Below are positions 1-8,625 of a stretch of DNA of 64,000 bases, piece by piece. Position numbers and translations under genes: made by a program. Every line of letters begins with the position of its first letter. Positions within the stretch are counted from its first letter, which is position 1. The notes beneath the pieces are model-generated. The model was not told the DNA's origin. It did no database searches and saw only the letters and a program-made list of their open reading frames with translations. Source of the DNA: CAMXAS01 sp964442435 (GTDB taxonomy: Bacteria > Bacteroidota > Bacteroidia > Bacteroidales > P3); assembly GCA_964442435.1 (NCBI GenBank), contig CAYTZG010000003.1:88696-152695 (forward strand). The letters are read 5' to 3'.

Positions 1-975
1 GAGGAGGCGGAGGGCGAGAAGTCGCGCTCGGCGCGGCGGCGGCTCAAGGACGCGACGCTGTTCGGCCGTATGAAGGCCGACGTTGAGAAGCCCCTGTCTT
101 CCATCCTGTCGCTCAACACGATAGCGCATACCGTCGGGGCGGCCGGCGTGGGGGCGCAAAGCCTCAAGGTGTTCGGCGACGTCTATGCCGGTCTTACGTC
201 GGCCGTGCTTACGTTCCTCATCCTCATCCTCTCCGAAATCCTGCCCAAGTCGGTCGGCGCGCGTTACTGGAAAAGCCTCATCGTGCCGTCCTGTTACGTT
301 ATCCGCGTGTTGGTCTGGATTTGCTATCCGCTCGTGTGGCTGTCGGAGGGCGTCACCTACCTCGTCACGCGCGGCAAGAGCGAACCGACCGTCAGCCGCC
401 AGGAGGTGGAGGCGGTCGTCAACATGGGTTCCAAAGAAGGCATCCTGCAGGCCGGCGAGGCGCAGACGTTGCGCAGTATGCTGGCGTTCCGCGACTTAAG
501 GGTGCGCGACATCATGACCCCGCGCATGGTGGCGGTCACGGTCAGCGAAAACATGACGTTGCGCGATTTCTTCTACAAGAAAAACTATCTCAAATACTCG
601 CGTATTCCCGTTTACAAGGGGCAGAACCCCGAACACATCACGGGCTTCGTGTTGCTCAAAGACGTGTTTACGGGCGTGGCCGAAGATGATTTCGACAAAA
701 AGCTGCTGGCCTTGAAGCGGCCGCTTTCCATCGTGTCGGCCTATCAGCGCGTGCCGGGGCTGTGGGAGCGGATGCGCCGTCGCAAGGAACAGATTGCGAT
801 GGTGGTGGACGAATACGGCACGTTCGTGGGCTTGGTCACGCTCGAAGACCTGATAGAAACGATGCTTGGCTACGAGATTGTGGACGAGAAAGATACGATT
901 ACCGACCTGCAAGCCTACGCGCGGCGCAAGTCGTCCGAAAAGCAAGACAAGACCGATGACAAAGACCGAAATTAA
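1..975 (+). CDS. CNNM (DUF21)/CBS-pair membrane protein, 5'-truncated
   Basis: The frame is open from base 1, so the gene begins left of the window; the ATG at 70 is internal. The visible N-terminal part is the end of a DUF21/CNNM membrane domain: hydrophobic segments around bases 180-250 and 290-360, with the family motif SEILPKSVGA between them. It is followed by a CBS-domain pair (about bases 490-890; RDIMTPR and VVDEYGTFVGLVTLEDLIE are typical). CNNM/CorC-type proteins are inner-membrane divalent-cation (Mg2+/Co2+) transport or efflux proteins, and GldE of gliding Bacteroidota is a relative. The protein stops about 30 residues after the CBS pair in a charged tail, so the C-terminal CorC_HlyC domain found in many relatives is absent. 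The 3' end overlaps the next gene by 20 bp, which suggests translational coupling. Family assignment is firm; the transported ion is not shown by the sequence. Confidence 0.85.
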   Translation, partial: EEAEGEKSRSARRRLKDATLFGRMKADVEKPLSSILSLNTIAHTVGAAGVGAQSLKVFGDVYAGLTSAVLTFLILILSEILPKSVGARYWKSLIVPSCYVIRVLVWICYPLVWLSEGVTYLVTRGKSEPTVSRQEVEAVVNMGSKEGILQAGEAQTLRSMLAFRDLRVRDIMTPRMVAVTVSENMTLRDFFYKKNYLKYSRIPVYKGQNPEHITGFVLLKDVFTGVAEDDFDKKLLALKRPLSIVSAYQRVPGLWERMRRRKEQIAMVVDEYGTFVGLVTLEDLIETMLGYEIVDEKDTITDLQAYARRKSSEKQDKTDDKDRN

Positions 976-2176
976 ATATCCGCTGAGGTGGTATCGGGCC
1001 GCCATCGGCCTCTTTTTCTTTTTGCAGGGCACGGTTTTCGCCACGTGGTCGGCGCGGATTCCGGACATCAAGCAGGCCTTGCAGCTCGGAGACGCGCGGC
1101 TCGGCACCATATTGTTCTTCTTTCCGTTGGGGCAGCTGGTCTCGGTGCCCCTTTCCGGCTATCTGGTACAGAAATATTCGAGCCGCGCCATGTTGCTGTG
1201 CGTGGCCTTGCTTTACCCGTTCAGCTTGGTGGGCATCGGCCTCATGCCCACGGCGGGCGCTTTGGCCGCCATGCTGTTCCTGTTGGGCGTCGTGGCCAAC
1301 CTGCACAACCTCTCGGTCAATACGCAGGCCGTGAGCCTTGAGAAACGCTACGGCCGCAGCATCATCGGCACGTTCCACGGCCTGTGGAGCCTGGCGGGCT
1401 TCGTGGCCGGGCTCACGAGCTCGTTTTTAGTCGTGCGCCACGTGGCGCCGCTTTGGCATTTCTGCGGGGTGGCGGTCTTCGGTCTGCTCGCCGTGCTGTC
1501 GCTCAACCGCTTCCTGCTGCCGGAAGACCTACCCGCCGCGCCCGCCGACCCGCAGTCCGATGGCCAAGCCGGGGCCGCGCCCGTCAAGGAAAAGGCCACG
1601 TTCAACATCTTCAAGGGCATGGACCGCTACCTCTGCCTGCTCGGCTTTCTGGCGTTCGGCTGTATGCTGTGCGAGGGGAGTGTTTACGACTGGTCGTCCG
1701 TCTATTTCGAACAAAGCCTGCACGTGGCGCCGGCGTGGATACGCGCGGGCTATACGGGCTGTATGCTGGCCATGGCGTCGATGCGTTTTCTGGCCGACGG
1801 CTTGGTCAACCGCATCGGGGCCGTCAAGGTGGTGCGTATCAGCGGCTTCGTCATGGCTGTCGGCTTCCTTACCGCCGTTCTGTTGCCCTACCTCGTGCCG
1901 GCCACCGTCGGCTTCGTGCTCGTGGGTTTGGGCGTGTCGTCGGTGGTGCCCGTCTGCTACGGCATGGTCAAGGGCAGCCGCACGATGAGCGCCGGCCGCG
2001 CCATCAACGCCGTCTCCACCATCGGGTTCTTCGGCTTCGTGGCCGGCCCGCCCGTGGTGGGCTATATCTCCGAATGGCTCGGTATGCGGCTCGCGTTCGC
2101 GCTCGTCGCCTGTATAGGCTTGCTCACCGGCCTGCTTGCCGGCCGGTTGGAGCGCCAATCTAAAACAATTCGTTGA
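956..2176 (+). CDS. MFS transporter (12 TM)
   Basis: This 406-residue protein consists almost entirely of hydrophobic helices in the two-times-six pattern of the major facilitator superfamily. The start of helix 1 (GLFFFLQGTVFATWSARIP) and the following GTILFFFPLGQLVSVPLSGY resemble the YbjJ-like and sugar-porter-like MFS branch. A central hydrophilic loop (about residues 190-220, rich in P, A, D and K) separates the halves. I chose the ATG at 956 rather than an in-frame ATG at 866. The later start gives a normal short cytoplasmic N-terminus (MTKTEIKYPLRWY) and only a 20-bp overlap with the CNNM gene, whereas the earlier one would add 30 residues of shadow sequence. The end overlaps the convergent outer-membrane gene by 17 bp. 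Substrate cannot be read from the sequence. Confidence 0.85.
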   Translation: MTKTEIKYPLRWYRAAIGLFFFLQGTVFATWSARIPDIKQALQLGDARLGTILFFFPLGQLVSVPLSGYLVQKYSSRAMLLCVALLYPFSLVGIGLMPTAGALAAMLFLLGVVANLHNLSVNTQAVSLEKRYGRSIIGTFHGLWSLAGFVAGLTSSFLVVRHVAPLWHFCGVAVFGLLAVLSLNRFLLPEDLPAAPADPQSDGQAGAAPVKEKATFNIFKGMDRYLCLLGFLAFGCMLCEGSVYDWSSVYFEQSLHVAPAWIRAGYTGCMLAMASMRFLADGLVNRIGAVKVVRISGFVMAVGFLTAVLLPYLVPATVGFVLVGLGVSSVVPVCYGMVKGSRTMSAGRAINAVSTIGFFGFVAGPPVVGYISEWLGMRLAFALVACIGLLTGLLAGRLERQSKTIR

Positions 2177-3554
2177 TTCCCACGTAGAATTGGGGCTTAC
2201 CCTTGTAGAAGCCCATGTCGCCGCGAATCGTGAACGGCAGGCTTGTAAACGGCTTGAGCCGCAGCCCCACGCCGTAGGTTATTTTGCCGAAGCTCCAGGC
2301 CTCCGCCAGCGTGGCTCCCACGTCGCCCGCGCAGCCGAAGATGGCGAAGCCCAACCATTTCCAATAAAAGCGGTATTCGGCCTGAAACGCCATCATATGC
2401 TGGTCTATATAGCGGTCTTTGAGGATACCGCGGGCATAGCGCCGGTCGGCCATGCGCGGCAGTTCCTGAAACGGGATGTCGTCGCCCATGGCGCTGCTCG
2501 CCACCAGGTTCACCGCAATCACATGGTCTATTTTCTGTTTCGCTTGCGGAATGTGGAAATAATAGCGCACGTCCATCGTCAGTTTGCCGTACTGGCCGCT
2601 GAAGTCGCGGATGGGCGTGTTGTAGAGCGCGTCAAAGCTGATGAGGGCGCCTTTCAGCGGCCGCGTGTTGTCGTTGCGCGTGTCGTAGATGAGCGACAGC
2701 ATCGGGCCCACGCCCATGGCGATGTCCTGTCCCGGAATCGTCGTCTGCGTCAATAAGCCCTCCGTTGCCGACAGCACGTAATAGAAGAAATAGCGGCCCC
2801 CGAAGCCGAGGAACACCCCGTGCCCCACGTCGTAGGTCAGCCGCAGGTCGGCCGTGGTGATGAGTTCGTTGTAAGTCTCCTTGTTCTCGTCCGGCGTGTC
2901 GCCGCCGATGCCCCAAAACCAACTCGGCCAGTAACCCATATATACGGAGCCTTTCAGCATAAGCCGGCGGTTGAGGAAATACAGTTCGGGCGTCAGTTCC
3001 AACGAAAACTGCTTCAGAATCGAGGCGTTCAGGCCGATGAGCAGGTTGGAGCGGCGGCCGGCGATAAGATTTTTCTGCGCCGCCGGCAAGTCGGTATGCG
3101 TCAGCCGCTTGTCCATGTCATCGAAAAAGAACTGTCCGCCCAACGTAAAGGCCAAGGACGTGGAGGGCGTGTAGTACGCGCCGGGGCCTAATACGAAGGC
3201 CACCTTGCGTGGCTTGAAGTTGGGGTCGTCCGCGCTACCCGCCGTATTGCTGAAAATCTTGGCGAAGTTAAACTTTTTTCTCGGTCGGACCGCCTCCGCC
3301 GTCGTGTCCAGCGCCACGGCCGTTTCCGTCTCCGACGTCACCGTCATCGCCGAGTCCGTCACCACAACGTTTTCCGCTGCCGAATCCGCCGCGACGACAG
3401 TATATATATCTGCCGTCTGCGCGCTGTCCGCCATTTGCACGCTGTCCGCCGTCTGCGCGTGCCCCGCGGCAACCAACGTCATACAATACAACAGCAGGCC
3501 AAGGACGCACCGACGCCCCTGCCTGCCGTCGCTATAAGGCACGCTCAACCGCAT
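2160..3554 (-). CDS. BamA/TamA-family outer-membrane beta-barrel protein
   Basis: The 464-residue product starts with a signal peptide (hydrophobic VLGLLLYCMTLVAAGHAQ, about residues 17-34). A Ser/Thr/Asp/Ala-rich low-complexity stretch follows (about 35-90), then a region of alternating aromatic and hydrophobic strands ending in Phe, as in outer-membrane beta-barrels. The pattern LSLIYDTRNDNTRPLKGALISFDALY is typical of the Omp85 barrel domain (surface antigen D15), in which conserved D/R/N-rich turns precede G-x-x-x-x-F/D strands. It has no recognisable POTRA repeats, so it is a short barrel-only family member and not BamA itself. Its ATG overlaps the asnS stop codon by one base (TAATG on the minus strand), so it is probably translationally coupled to asnS as the last gene of the rpoD-pyrG-asnS unit. 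Its substrate or partner is unknown. Confidence 0.75.
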   Translation of the reverse strand: MRLSVPYSDGRQGRRCVLGLLLYCMTLVAAGHAQTADSVQMADSAQTADIYTVVAADSAAENVVVTDSAMTVTSETETAVALDTTAEAVRPRKKFNFAKIFSNTAGSADDPNFKPRKVAFVLGPGAYYTPSTSLAFTLGGQFFFDDMDKRLTHTDLPAAQKNLIAGRRSNLLIGLNASILKQFSLELTPELYFLNRRLMLKGSVYMGYWPSWFWGIGGDTPDENKETYNELITTADLRLTYDVGHGVFLGFGGRYFFYYVLSATEGLLTQTTIPGQDIAMGVGPMLSLIYDTRNDNTRPLKGALISFDALYNTPIRDFSGQYGKLTMDVRYYFHIPQAKQKIDHVIAVNLVASSAMGDDIPFQELPRMADRRYARGILKDRYIDQHMMAFQAEYRFYWKWLGFAIFGCAGDVGATLAEAWSFGKITYGVGLRLKPFTSLPFTIRGDMGFYKGKPQFYVGINELF

Positions 3555-4957
3555 TAAAACTCAGCGTTTTGAGGATAACGCGGGAACGGAATCACATCGC
3601 GGATATTCGTCATGCCCGTAATGAACAGCAACAGCCGTTCAAAGCCGAGGCCAAAGCCGCTGTGCGGCGCCGAGCCGAACCGGCGCGTGTCCAGATACCA
3701 CCACATATCCTTGTCCGGGATATGCAGCTCTTCGATGCGTTTCTGCAGTTTATCCAAGTTCTCTTCCCTTTGCGAGCCGCCGATGATTTCGCCGATTTGC
3801 GGGAAAAGCACGTCCATGCCGCGCACCGTCTTGCCGTCGTCGTTCTGCTTCATATAAAACGCCTTGATTTCCTTCGGGTAGTCGGTCAGGATAACCGGAC
3901 GTTTGAAGTGTTTTTCCACCAAGTAGCGTTCGTGTTCGCTCTGCAAGTCCGTGCCCCAGTCCACCTTGAATTCGAACTTGGCGCCGGAGCTCTTGAGGAT
4001 ATCTACGGCCTGCGTGTAGGTCAGCCGTTCGAAGCGCGTTTTCAAAACCCCTTCCAGGCGGTTGATGAGCTCCTTGTCGTACATATCGTTGAGGAAGCGC
4101 AGGTCATCGCCGCAGTGTTCGAGCGCGTAGGCCGTCAGGTATTTCAAAAATTCCTCGGCCAAATCCATATTGTCCTCTATCTCGTAGAACGCCATTTCCG
4201 GCTCGTTCATCCAAAACTCGGCCAAGTGGCGCGGCGTGTTGGAGTTCTCGGCGCGGAACGTGGGGCCGAACGTGTAGATTTTAGACAACGCCATCGCGCC
4301 CAATTCGCCTTCCAACTGGCCCGACACCGTCAGGCTCGCCTGACGGCCGAAGAAATCCTGGCTGTAGTCTATCTTGCCGTCCTTCATCGGTAGCTTGTCG
4401 AGCGGCAGTGTCGTCACTTGGAACATCTCGCCGGCACCCTCGCAGTCGGAGGCCGTGATGAGCGGCGTATGCAGGTAGTAGAAGCCGCGTTCGTGATAGA
4501 ACGTGTGCAGGGCGTAGGCCATCTCGTGACGCAGGCGCAACACGGCGCCGAACGTGTTGGTGCGGGGCCGCAGGTGGGCGATTTCGCGCAGGAATTCAAG
4601 GCTGTGGCCTTTCTTCTGCAACGGATAGACCTCCGGGTCGGCTTCGCCCAGCACGTCAATGCTGTCGGCCTGTATTTCCACGCTCTGACCCTTGCCCATC
4701 GACGGCACCAAGCGGCCGTTGACGCAGAGGCAGGCGCCGGTCGTGATGCGTTTCATCAGCTCCTCGGGGAAGGCCGGCGCGTTGAGGTCGGCCACCACTT
4801 GGATGGTCTGCACGCAGCTGCCGTCGTTCAACGCAATGAACGCCACCTGTTTGTTGCCGCGTTTGGTTCTTACCCAACCCTTTATCTGCACGGGGCGGCT
4901 TTCGCCCTCGGCCAAGGTCAGGCCTATGAGTTTCTTTATTTCCGTATGGGTCAGCAT
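3554..4957 (-). CDS. asnS: Asparagine--tRNA ligase (AsnRS)
   Basis: This 467-residue class IIb aminoacyl-tRNA synthetase charges tRNA-Asn with asparagine. The N-terminal OB-fold anticodon-binding domain covers about residues 15-110 (VQIKGWVRTKRGNKQVAFIA). The catalytic core shows motif 1 (RHEMAYALHTFYHERGFYYL), motif 2 (YTFGPTFRAENSNTPRHLAE) and motif 3 (GFGLGFERLLLFITGMTNIR), and ends in the typical PFPRYPQNAEF tail. The EFWMNEPEMAF segment after motif 2 separates AsnRS from AspRS. Length matches bacterial AsnRS. It lies 27 bp downstream of pyrG on the same strand. A purine-rich GAAAGGAAA precedes the ATG by about 8 bases. Confidence 0.97.
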   Translation of the reverse strand: MLTHTEIKKLIGLTLAEGESRPVQIKGWVRTKRGNKQVAFIALNDGSCVQTIQVVADLNAPAFPEELMKRITTGACLCVNGRLVPSMGKGQSVEIQADSIDVLGEADPEVYPLQKKGHSLEFLREIAHLRPRTNTFGAVLRLRHEMAYALHTFYHERGFYYLHTPLITASDCEGAGEMFQVTTLPLDKLPMKDGKIDYSQDFFGRQASLTVSGQLEGELGAMALSKIYTFGPTFRAENSNTPRHLAEFWMNEPEMAFYEIEDNMDLAEEFLKYLTAYALEHCGDDLRFLNDMYDKELINRLEGVLKTRFERLTYTQAVDILKSSGAKFEFKVDWGTDLQSEHERYLVEKHFKRPVILTDYPKEIKAFYMKQNDDGKTVRGMDVLFPQIGEIIGGSQREENLDKLQKRIEELHIPDKDMWWYLDTRRFGSAPHSGFGLGFERLLLFITGMTNIRDVIPFPRYPQNAEF

Positions 4958-4984
4958 AACAATCGTTTCCTTTCTGTCTTTACT

Positions 4985-7249
4985 TTATTTTTTGGGACGA
5001 CGCGCGGCCAAGGCCTCTTTCGCCTTTTGCATCCGCTTCGACAGCGTTTTGGGCTTGCGTCCCGCGCGTTTGGGCGTGCCCTCCGCCGTGGCTTTGGGCT
5101 TGCGGCCGCGTTTGGGCGTGCCCTCCGCCGTGGCTTTGGGCTTGCGGCCGCGTTTGGCCGGCGCGGCTTTCTTGGCCGTTTTGGCCTTGGCTGTGGCCTT
5201 CTTGGTCGCCGTAGGCTTTACGGCCGCATCCTTGCGGGGCCGTCCCGGACGCCGTTTGGGCGTGTCCTTGGCCTTGGGCTTGCGGCCGCGTTTGGCCGGC
5301 GTGCCCGTTTTCTGTGCCGCCGCAATCAGGTCGGCCACCGTCTCGCCCTTGCGGGGCCGCCCCGGCCGCCGTTTTACACCCGCGGCCGCCAGTTGCGCCG
5401 CCGCTAATTTGGCTTTCGTCCGAACCCGTTTGCGCGGCCGCCCCGGCTTACGTTTCCGTTGGGGCTTTTCGGCCTCGTCCGCGTTCAGCATCCGTTCGAA
5501 GTCAATCGGACGGCCGCGTTTGCCGTTCGATTTCAACGCTTTGAGGTCTATGCCGTAGCGTTCGCTCTGCGCGATAATCTCTTTTTTATTGCCGGCCGCG
5601 TAAATCGTGGCCGTCTCAAATTCCTGCCGTTCGATGGCCGCTTTCACAAACGCGCGGAACAGCGGGTGCGGGTTCTCCACCGTACTCTTGTATTCGGGGT
5701 GGAACTGCACGCCGAGGAAGAACGGGTGCACGCGGCCCGACAGCGTAACGGCTTCCACCAGTTCCACGTCGTCTTTCTTATATACACCCACGCACTGCAT
5801 CCCCGCCGCCTCAAAGTCGGCGCGGTAGGCGTTGTTGAATTCGTAGCGGTGGCGGTGCCGTTCGCTTATTTCGCTGCGGCGGTACGCCTTATACAGCAGC
5901 GAGCCTTTCTTTACCGAGCAGGGGTAGGCGCCCAGACGCATCGTGCCGCCCATCTTGGCCAAGCTCTTCTGACTCTCCATCAGGTGGATGACCGGATGCG
6001 TCGTCAGCGCGTCCATTTCGGCCGAATGCGCGTCCTCCCAGCCCAAGACGTGACGCGCGAATTCCACCACGCAGCACTGCATACCGAGGCAGATGCCCAA
6101 AAACGGAATCTTCTTCTCACGCGCGTAGCGGATGGCTTCTATCTTGCCGTTGATGCCGCGCATACCGAAGCCCGGCGCCACCAAAATACCCTGGCAGCCT
6201 TTGAGCAACGTGCCCACGGTGGCTTCCGTAATCTGTTCCGAATGCACCGTGCGAACCTTCACCTTGCACGAATGCGTCACGCCCGCATGGATAAACGACT
6301 CGTAGATGGATTTGTACGCGTCTTTCAGTTCCGCGTATTTGCCCACCAGCGCTATTTCCACCTCTTTCTTGGGGTTGTGCAGCTGTTGCAGAAAAGCGTT
6401 CCACGATTTCAAGTCCGCCTTCTGCGCCGTCGGATATTGGAAAATAGACAGTATCTCGTGGTCAAGCCCTTCTTTCTGCATCAGCACGGGCACTTCGTAA
6501 ATGCTCTGCGCGTCTATGCTCTGCATCACGCGGTTGGGGCTCACGTTGCAGAACAGCGCCACCTTGCGTTTAACGTTGTCGCTCAGGTGCTTTTCGGTAC
6601 GGCAGACGATAATGTCGGGCTGCACGCCCAATTCCTGCATGGCCTTTACCGAGTGCTGGGTCGGCTTCGTCTTCAGCTCGCCGGCCGCCGCCAGGAAGGG
6701 CACGTAAGTCAGGTGCACCACGGCGGTCTCGTTCTTCATCTCCCATTTCAGCTGACGCACCGCCTCTATGTAGGGCAGCGATTCGATGTCGCCCACGGTG
6801 CCGCCTATTTCGGTAATCACGAAGTCGTAGTTCGATTTCTCGGCCACGAGCAGGATGCGCCGTTTGATTTCGTCCGTAATGTGCGGAATCACCTGCACGG
6901 TGCCGCCCAAATATTCGCCGCGGCGTTCCTTTTCAATCACCGACTGGTAGATTTTACCCGTCGTCACGTTGTTGGCGCGCGACGTGCGCACGTTCGTGAA
7001 CCGTTCGTAGTGGCCGAGGTCGAGGTCGGTTTCCGCGCCGTCTTCGGTCACGTAGCATTCGCCGTGTTCGTAAGGGTTGAGGGTGCCCGGGTCGATATTG
7101 ATGTAAGGATCCAGTTTCTGAATCGTGACCTTGAAGCCACGGCTCAACAGCAGCCGCGCCAAAGAAGCGGAAATGATACCTTTTCCCAACGACGACGCCA
7201 CGCCGCCCGTCACGAAAATAAATTTGGTCTGTTTTTGTTTCTTTCTCAT
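4985..7249 (-). CDS. pyrG: CTP synthase with C-terminal AT-hook-like tail
   Basis: Residues 1 to about 545 are a complete CTP synthase, which makes CTP from UTP, ATP and glutamine in the last step of de novo pyrimidine synthesis. The amidoligase domain has the N-terminal FVTGGVASSLGKG loop and GGTVGDIESLPYIEA. The glutamine amidotransferase domain has the nucleophile Cys387 (GICLGMQ) and His517/Glu519 (VQFHPEY). Family members normally end near residue 540; this protein runs to 754. The extra ~200 residues are Lys/Arg/Pro/Ala-rich and contain four GRP cores (near 579, 603, 630 and 669) and four GRKPK cores (near 656, 702, 716 and 731). Two perfect 14-residue (42-bp) units lie around bases 5060-5160. 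GRP-centred basic motifs are AT-hooks, which bind the minor groove of AT-rich DNA, so nucleic-acid binding is inferred for the tail. The tail is in frame without a break and has no separate start. The gene sits 8 bp after rpoD. Confidence 0.96.
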   Translation of the reverse strand: MRKKQKQTKFIFVTGGVASSLGKGIISASLARLLLSRGFKVTIQKLDPYINIDPGTLNPYEHGECYVTEDGAETDLDLGHYERFTNVRTSRANNVTTGKIYQSVIEKERRGEYLGGTVQVIPHITDEIKRRILLVAEKSNYDFVITEIGGTVGDIESLPYIEAVRQLKWEMKNETAVVHLTYVPFLAAAGELKTKPTQHSVKAMQELGVQPDIIVCRTEKHLSDNVKRKVALFCNVSPNRVMQSIDAQSIYEVPVLMQKEGLDHEILSIFQYPTAQKADLKSWNAFLQQLHNPKKEVEIALVGKYAELKDAYKSIYESFIHAGVTHSCKVKVRTVHSEQITEATVGTLLKGCQGILVAPGFGMRGINGKIEAIRYAREKKIPFLGICLGMQCCVVEFARHVLGWEDAHSAEMDALTTHPVIHLMESQKSLAKMGGTMRLGAYPCSVKKGSLLYKAYRRSEISERHRHRYEFNNAYRADFEAAGMQCVGVYKKDDVELVEAVTLSGRVHPFFLGVQFHPEYKSTVENPHPLFRAFVKAAIERQEFETATIYAAGNKKEIIAQSERYGIDLKALKSNGKRGRPIDFERMLNADEAEKPQRKRKPGRPRKRVRTKAKLAAAQLAAAGVKRRPGRPRKGETVADLIAAAQKTGTPAKRGRKPKAKDTPKRRPGRPRKDAAVKPTATKKATAKAKTAKKAAPAKRGRKPKATAEGTPKRGRKPKATAEGTPKRAGRKPKTLSKRMQKAKEALAARRPKK
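5041..5530 (-). repeat. AT-hook repeat tail of pyrG
   Basis: This part of pyrG encodes repeated basic cores of two types, PGRPRK/KRGRP and KRGRKPK, separated by Ala/Thr/Lys-rich spacers. Two consecutive 42-bp units are nearly identical at the DNA level (about 5060-5160), which indicates recent slippage or unequal exchange. Copy number is therefore likely to vary between strains. Confidence 0.85.
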
Positions 7250-7257
7250 AGCCCTTA

Positions 7258-8124
7258 CTATTCCCCTAAAAAGGTTTTCAAATGTCTGCTGCGCGAAGAA
7301 TTCTTGAGCCGGCGGATGGCCTTCTCCTTGATTTGGCGTACCCGTTCGCGCGTCAGGTCGAATTTGGCCGCTATCTCGTCCAACGTCAGGCCGTGGTGGC
7401 CGCCGATGCCGTAAAACAGGTTGATGACGTCGCGTTCCTTGTCGGTCAGCGCCGAGAGCGCGCGTTCGATTTCACGCGAAAGCGACTCCTTCATCAGCGA
7501 CTGGTCGGTGGTCGGCGCGTCGTCGGGGATGAAGACGTCTATGAAGTTCGTTTCCTCGTCCTGAACCAAGGGCGCGTCCATCGAGACATAGCGCGTGGTA
7601 ATGTTCAGAACCTCCGCGATTTTCTCCTTCGGCATCTCCAGCGACTCGGCCAGCTCGTCGAGTGAAGGCGGACGTTCGTAAAGCTGTTCCAGCCGCGACG
7701 CCTCCTTCTTTATTTTGTTCAGCGAGCCCACTTGGTTGAGCGGCAGACGCACGATACGCGACTGTTCGGCCAAGGCCTGCAGGATGGACTGACGGATCCA
7801 CCATACGGCATACGAAATGAATTTGAACCCGCGGGTTTCGTCGAAGCGGCGCGCCGCCTTAATCAGTCCCAAATTGCCCTCATTGATGAGGTCAGGCAAG
7901 CTAAGCCCCTGATTTTGGTATTGTTTCGCCACGGAAACGACAAAACGCAAATTGGCTTGGGTCAGTTTTTCCAACGCCTTGCGGTCGCCCATTTTGATTT
8001 TTTGCGCCAAAATAACTTCTTCGTCGGCCGAAACCAAGTCCATTTTACCAATGTCCTGCAGATACTTATCCAAGGACGCGGTTTCGCGGTTGGTAATCGA
8101 CTTGGTGATTTTTAGCTGTCGCAT
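7258..8124 (-). CDS. rpoD: Primary sigma factor (RpoD, Bacteroides sigma-ABfr type)
   Basis: This 288-residue protein is the short housekeeping sigma factor of Bacteroidota, which lacks region 1.1. The N-terminus MRQLKITKSITNRE is the family signature and fixes the start at 8124; an in-frame ATG 50 codons upstream would add sequence not seen in the family. Region 2 (about residues 65-125) includes LSLPDLINEGNLGLIKAARR and FKFISYAVWWIRQSILQAL, which bind core polymerase and the -7 element. Region 3 follows (IVRLPLNQVGSLNKI). Region 4.2 carries the helix-turn-helix LTLDEIAAKFDLTRERVRQI that contacts the -33 element. The sigma recognises TTTG / TAnnTTTG promoters, several of which are present in this window. 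It is the first gene of a four-gene unit with pyrG, asnS and an outer-membrane barrel gene. Confidence 0.97.
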   Translation of the reverse strand: MRQLKITKSITNRETASLDKYLQDIGKMDLVSADEEVILAQKIKMGDRKALEKLTQANLRFVVSVAKQYQNQGLSLPDLINEGNLGLIKAARRFDETRGFKFISYAVWWIRQSILQALAEQSRIVRLPLNQVGSLNKIKKEASRLEQLYERPPSLDELAESLEMPKEKIAEVLNITTRYVSMDAPLVQDEETNFIDVFIPDDAPTTDQSLMKESLSREIERALSALTDKERDVINLFYGIGGHHGLTLDEIAAKFDLTRERVRQIKEKAIRRLKNSSRSRHLKTFLGE

Positions 8125-8243
8125 ACGCTTTGTATAAAGTTGATTTTTAATTGTTTCTAAAAATAATTTTCGGGCGGTGGTAAAATATCTGTCCGCCGCC
8201 GCAGGGTATAAAAAACCCAGCCGGAAAATCTTCCCGGAACTTG

Positions 8244-8274
8244 CAAAAATAAGCATTTCCTCAAAAAAACACAA
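8244..8274 (-). promoter_or_regulatory. Putative rpoD operon promoter
   Basis: On the minus strand TTG (8274-8272) is followed after 20 bases by TATTTTTG (8251-8244), a full match to the Bacteroidota -7 consensus TAnnTTTG at the usual spacing. Transcription would start near 8238 and leave a leader of about 110 bases before the rpoD ATG. Confidence 0.5.
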
Positions 8275-8334
8275 TTGGTTAAAAAGGTATGAAATAAAAT
8301 CACTATCTTAGCGGCGAAATTAGCGTCAAAAACC

Positions 8335-8625
8335 ATGCTGACAACCGATATTTTAAATAGTCTCAAAAATTATAAGGCCGATAAATCAATGGTTTACGGC
8401 ATTGAGGCGTTGGGCTTGTTCGGCAGTGCCGCCCGAGGCGAACAGACGGCGGAAAGCGATATCGACGTTTGTGTCAAACTCAATCCGCCGTCCTTTTTCA
8501 ACCGGATGGCCATTCAAGAAGAGTTGGAACATCTTTTTCATTGCAAGGTGGATGTAATATCCTTGGGTGCCGTCATGCGGCCTTTTTTCAAAAAAAATCT
8601 GGAAAAAGATGCCATTTACGTATAA
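8335..8625 (+). CDS. mntA: MntA-like minimal nucleotidyltransferase antitoxin
   Basis: The 96-residue protein is a minimal nucleotidyltransferase (MNT) domain. It shows the active-site pattern G30-S31-x10-D42-x-D44 (GLFGSAARGEQ...ESDIDV) that binds metal and nucleotide. In characterised MNT-HEPN pairs, MntA is the antitoxin and blocks the HEPN toxin by transferring AMP to a tyrosine beside the HEPN active site. The partner gene follows with a 17-bp overlap, which is the standard arrangement. The protein has no extra domain, as expected for the family. A box resembling the -7 consensus (TATCTTAG, 8304-8311) lies upstream but has no well-spaced -33 element. The pair is AT-richer than the core genes beside it, which fits horizontal acquisition. 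Confidence 0.88.
   Translation: MLTTDILNSLKNYKADKSMVYGIEALGLFGSAARGEQTAESDIDVCVKLNPPSFFNRMAIQEELEHLFHCKVDVISLGAVMRPFFKKNLEKDAIYV

Noticed and set aside
5459..7414. Plus-strand frame of 651 codons opposite pyrG
   Set aside because: pyrG on the minus strand has complete family motifs; this frame is low-complexity His/Arg/Val with none.
8304..8311. Promoter for mntA (TATCTTAG)
   Set aside because: One mismatch to the -7 consensus and the nearest TTG is 26 bases upstream, too far; not listed as a feature.
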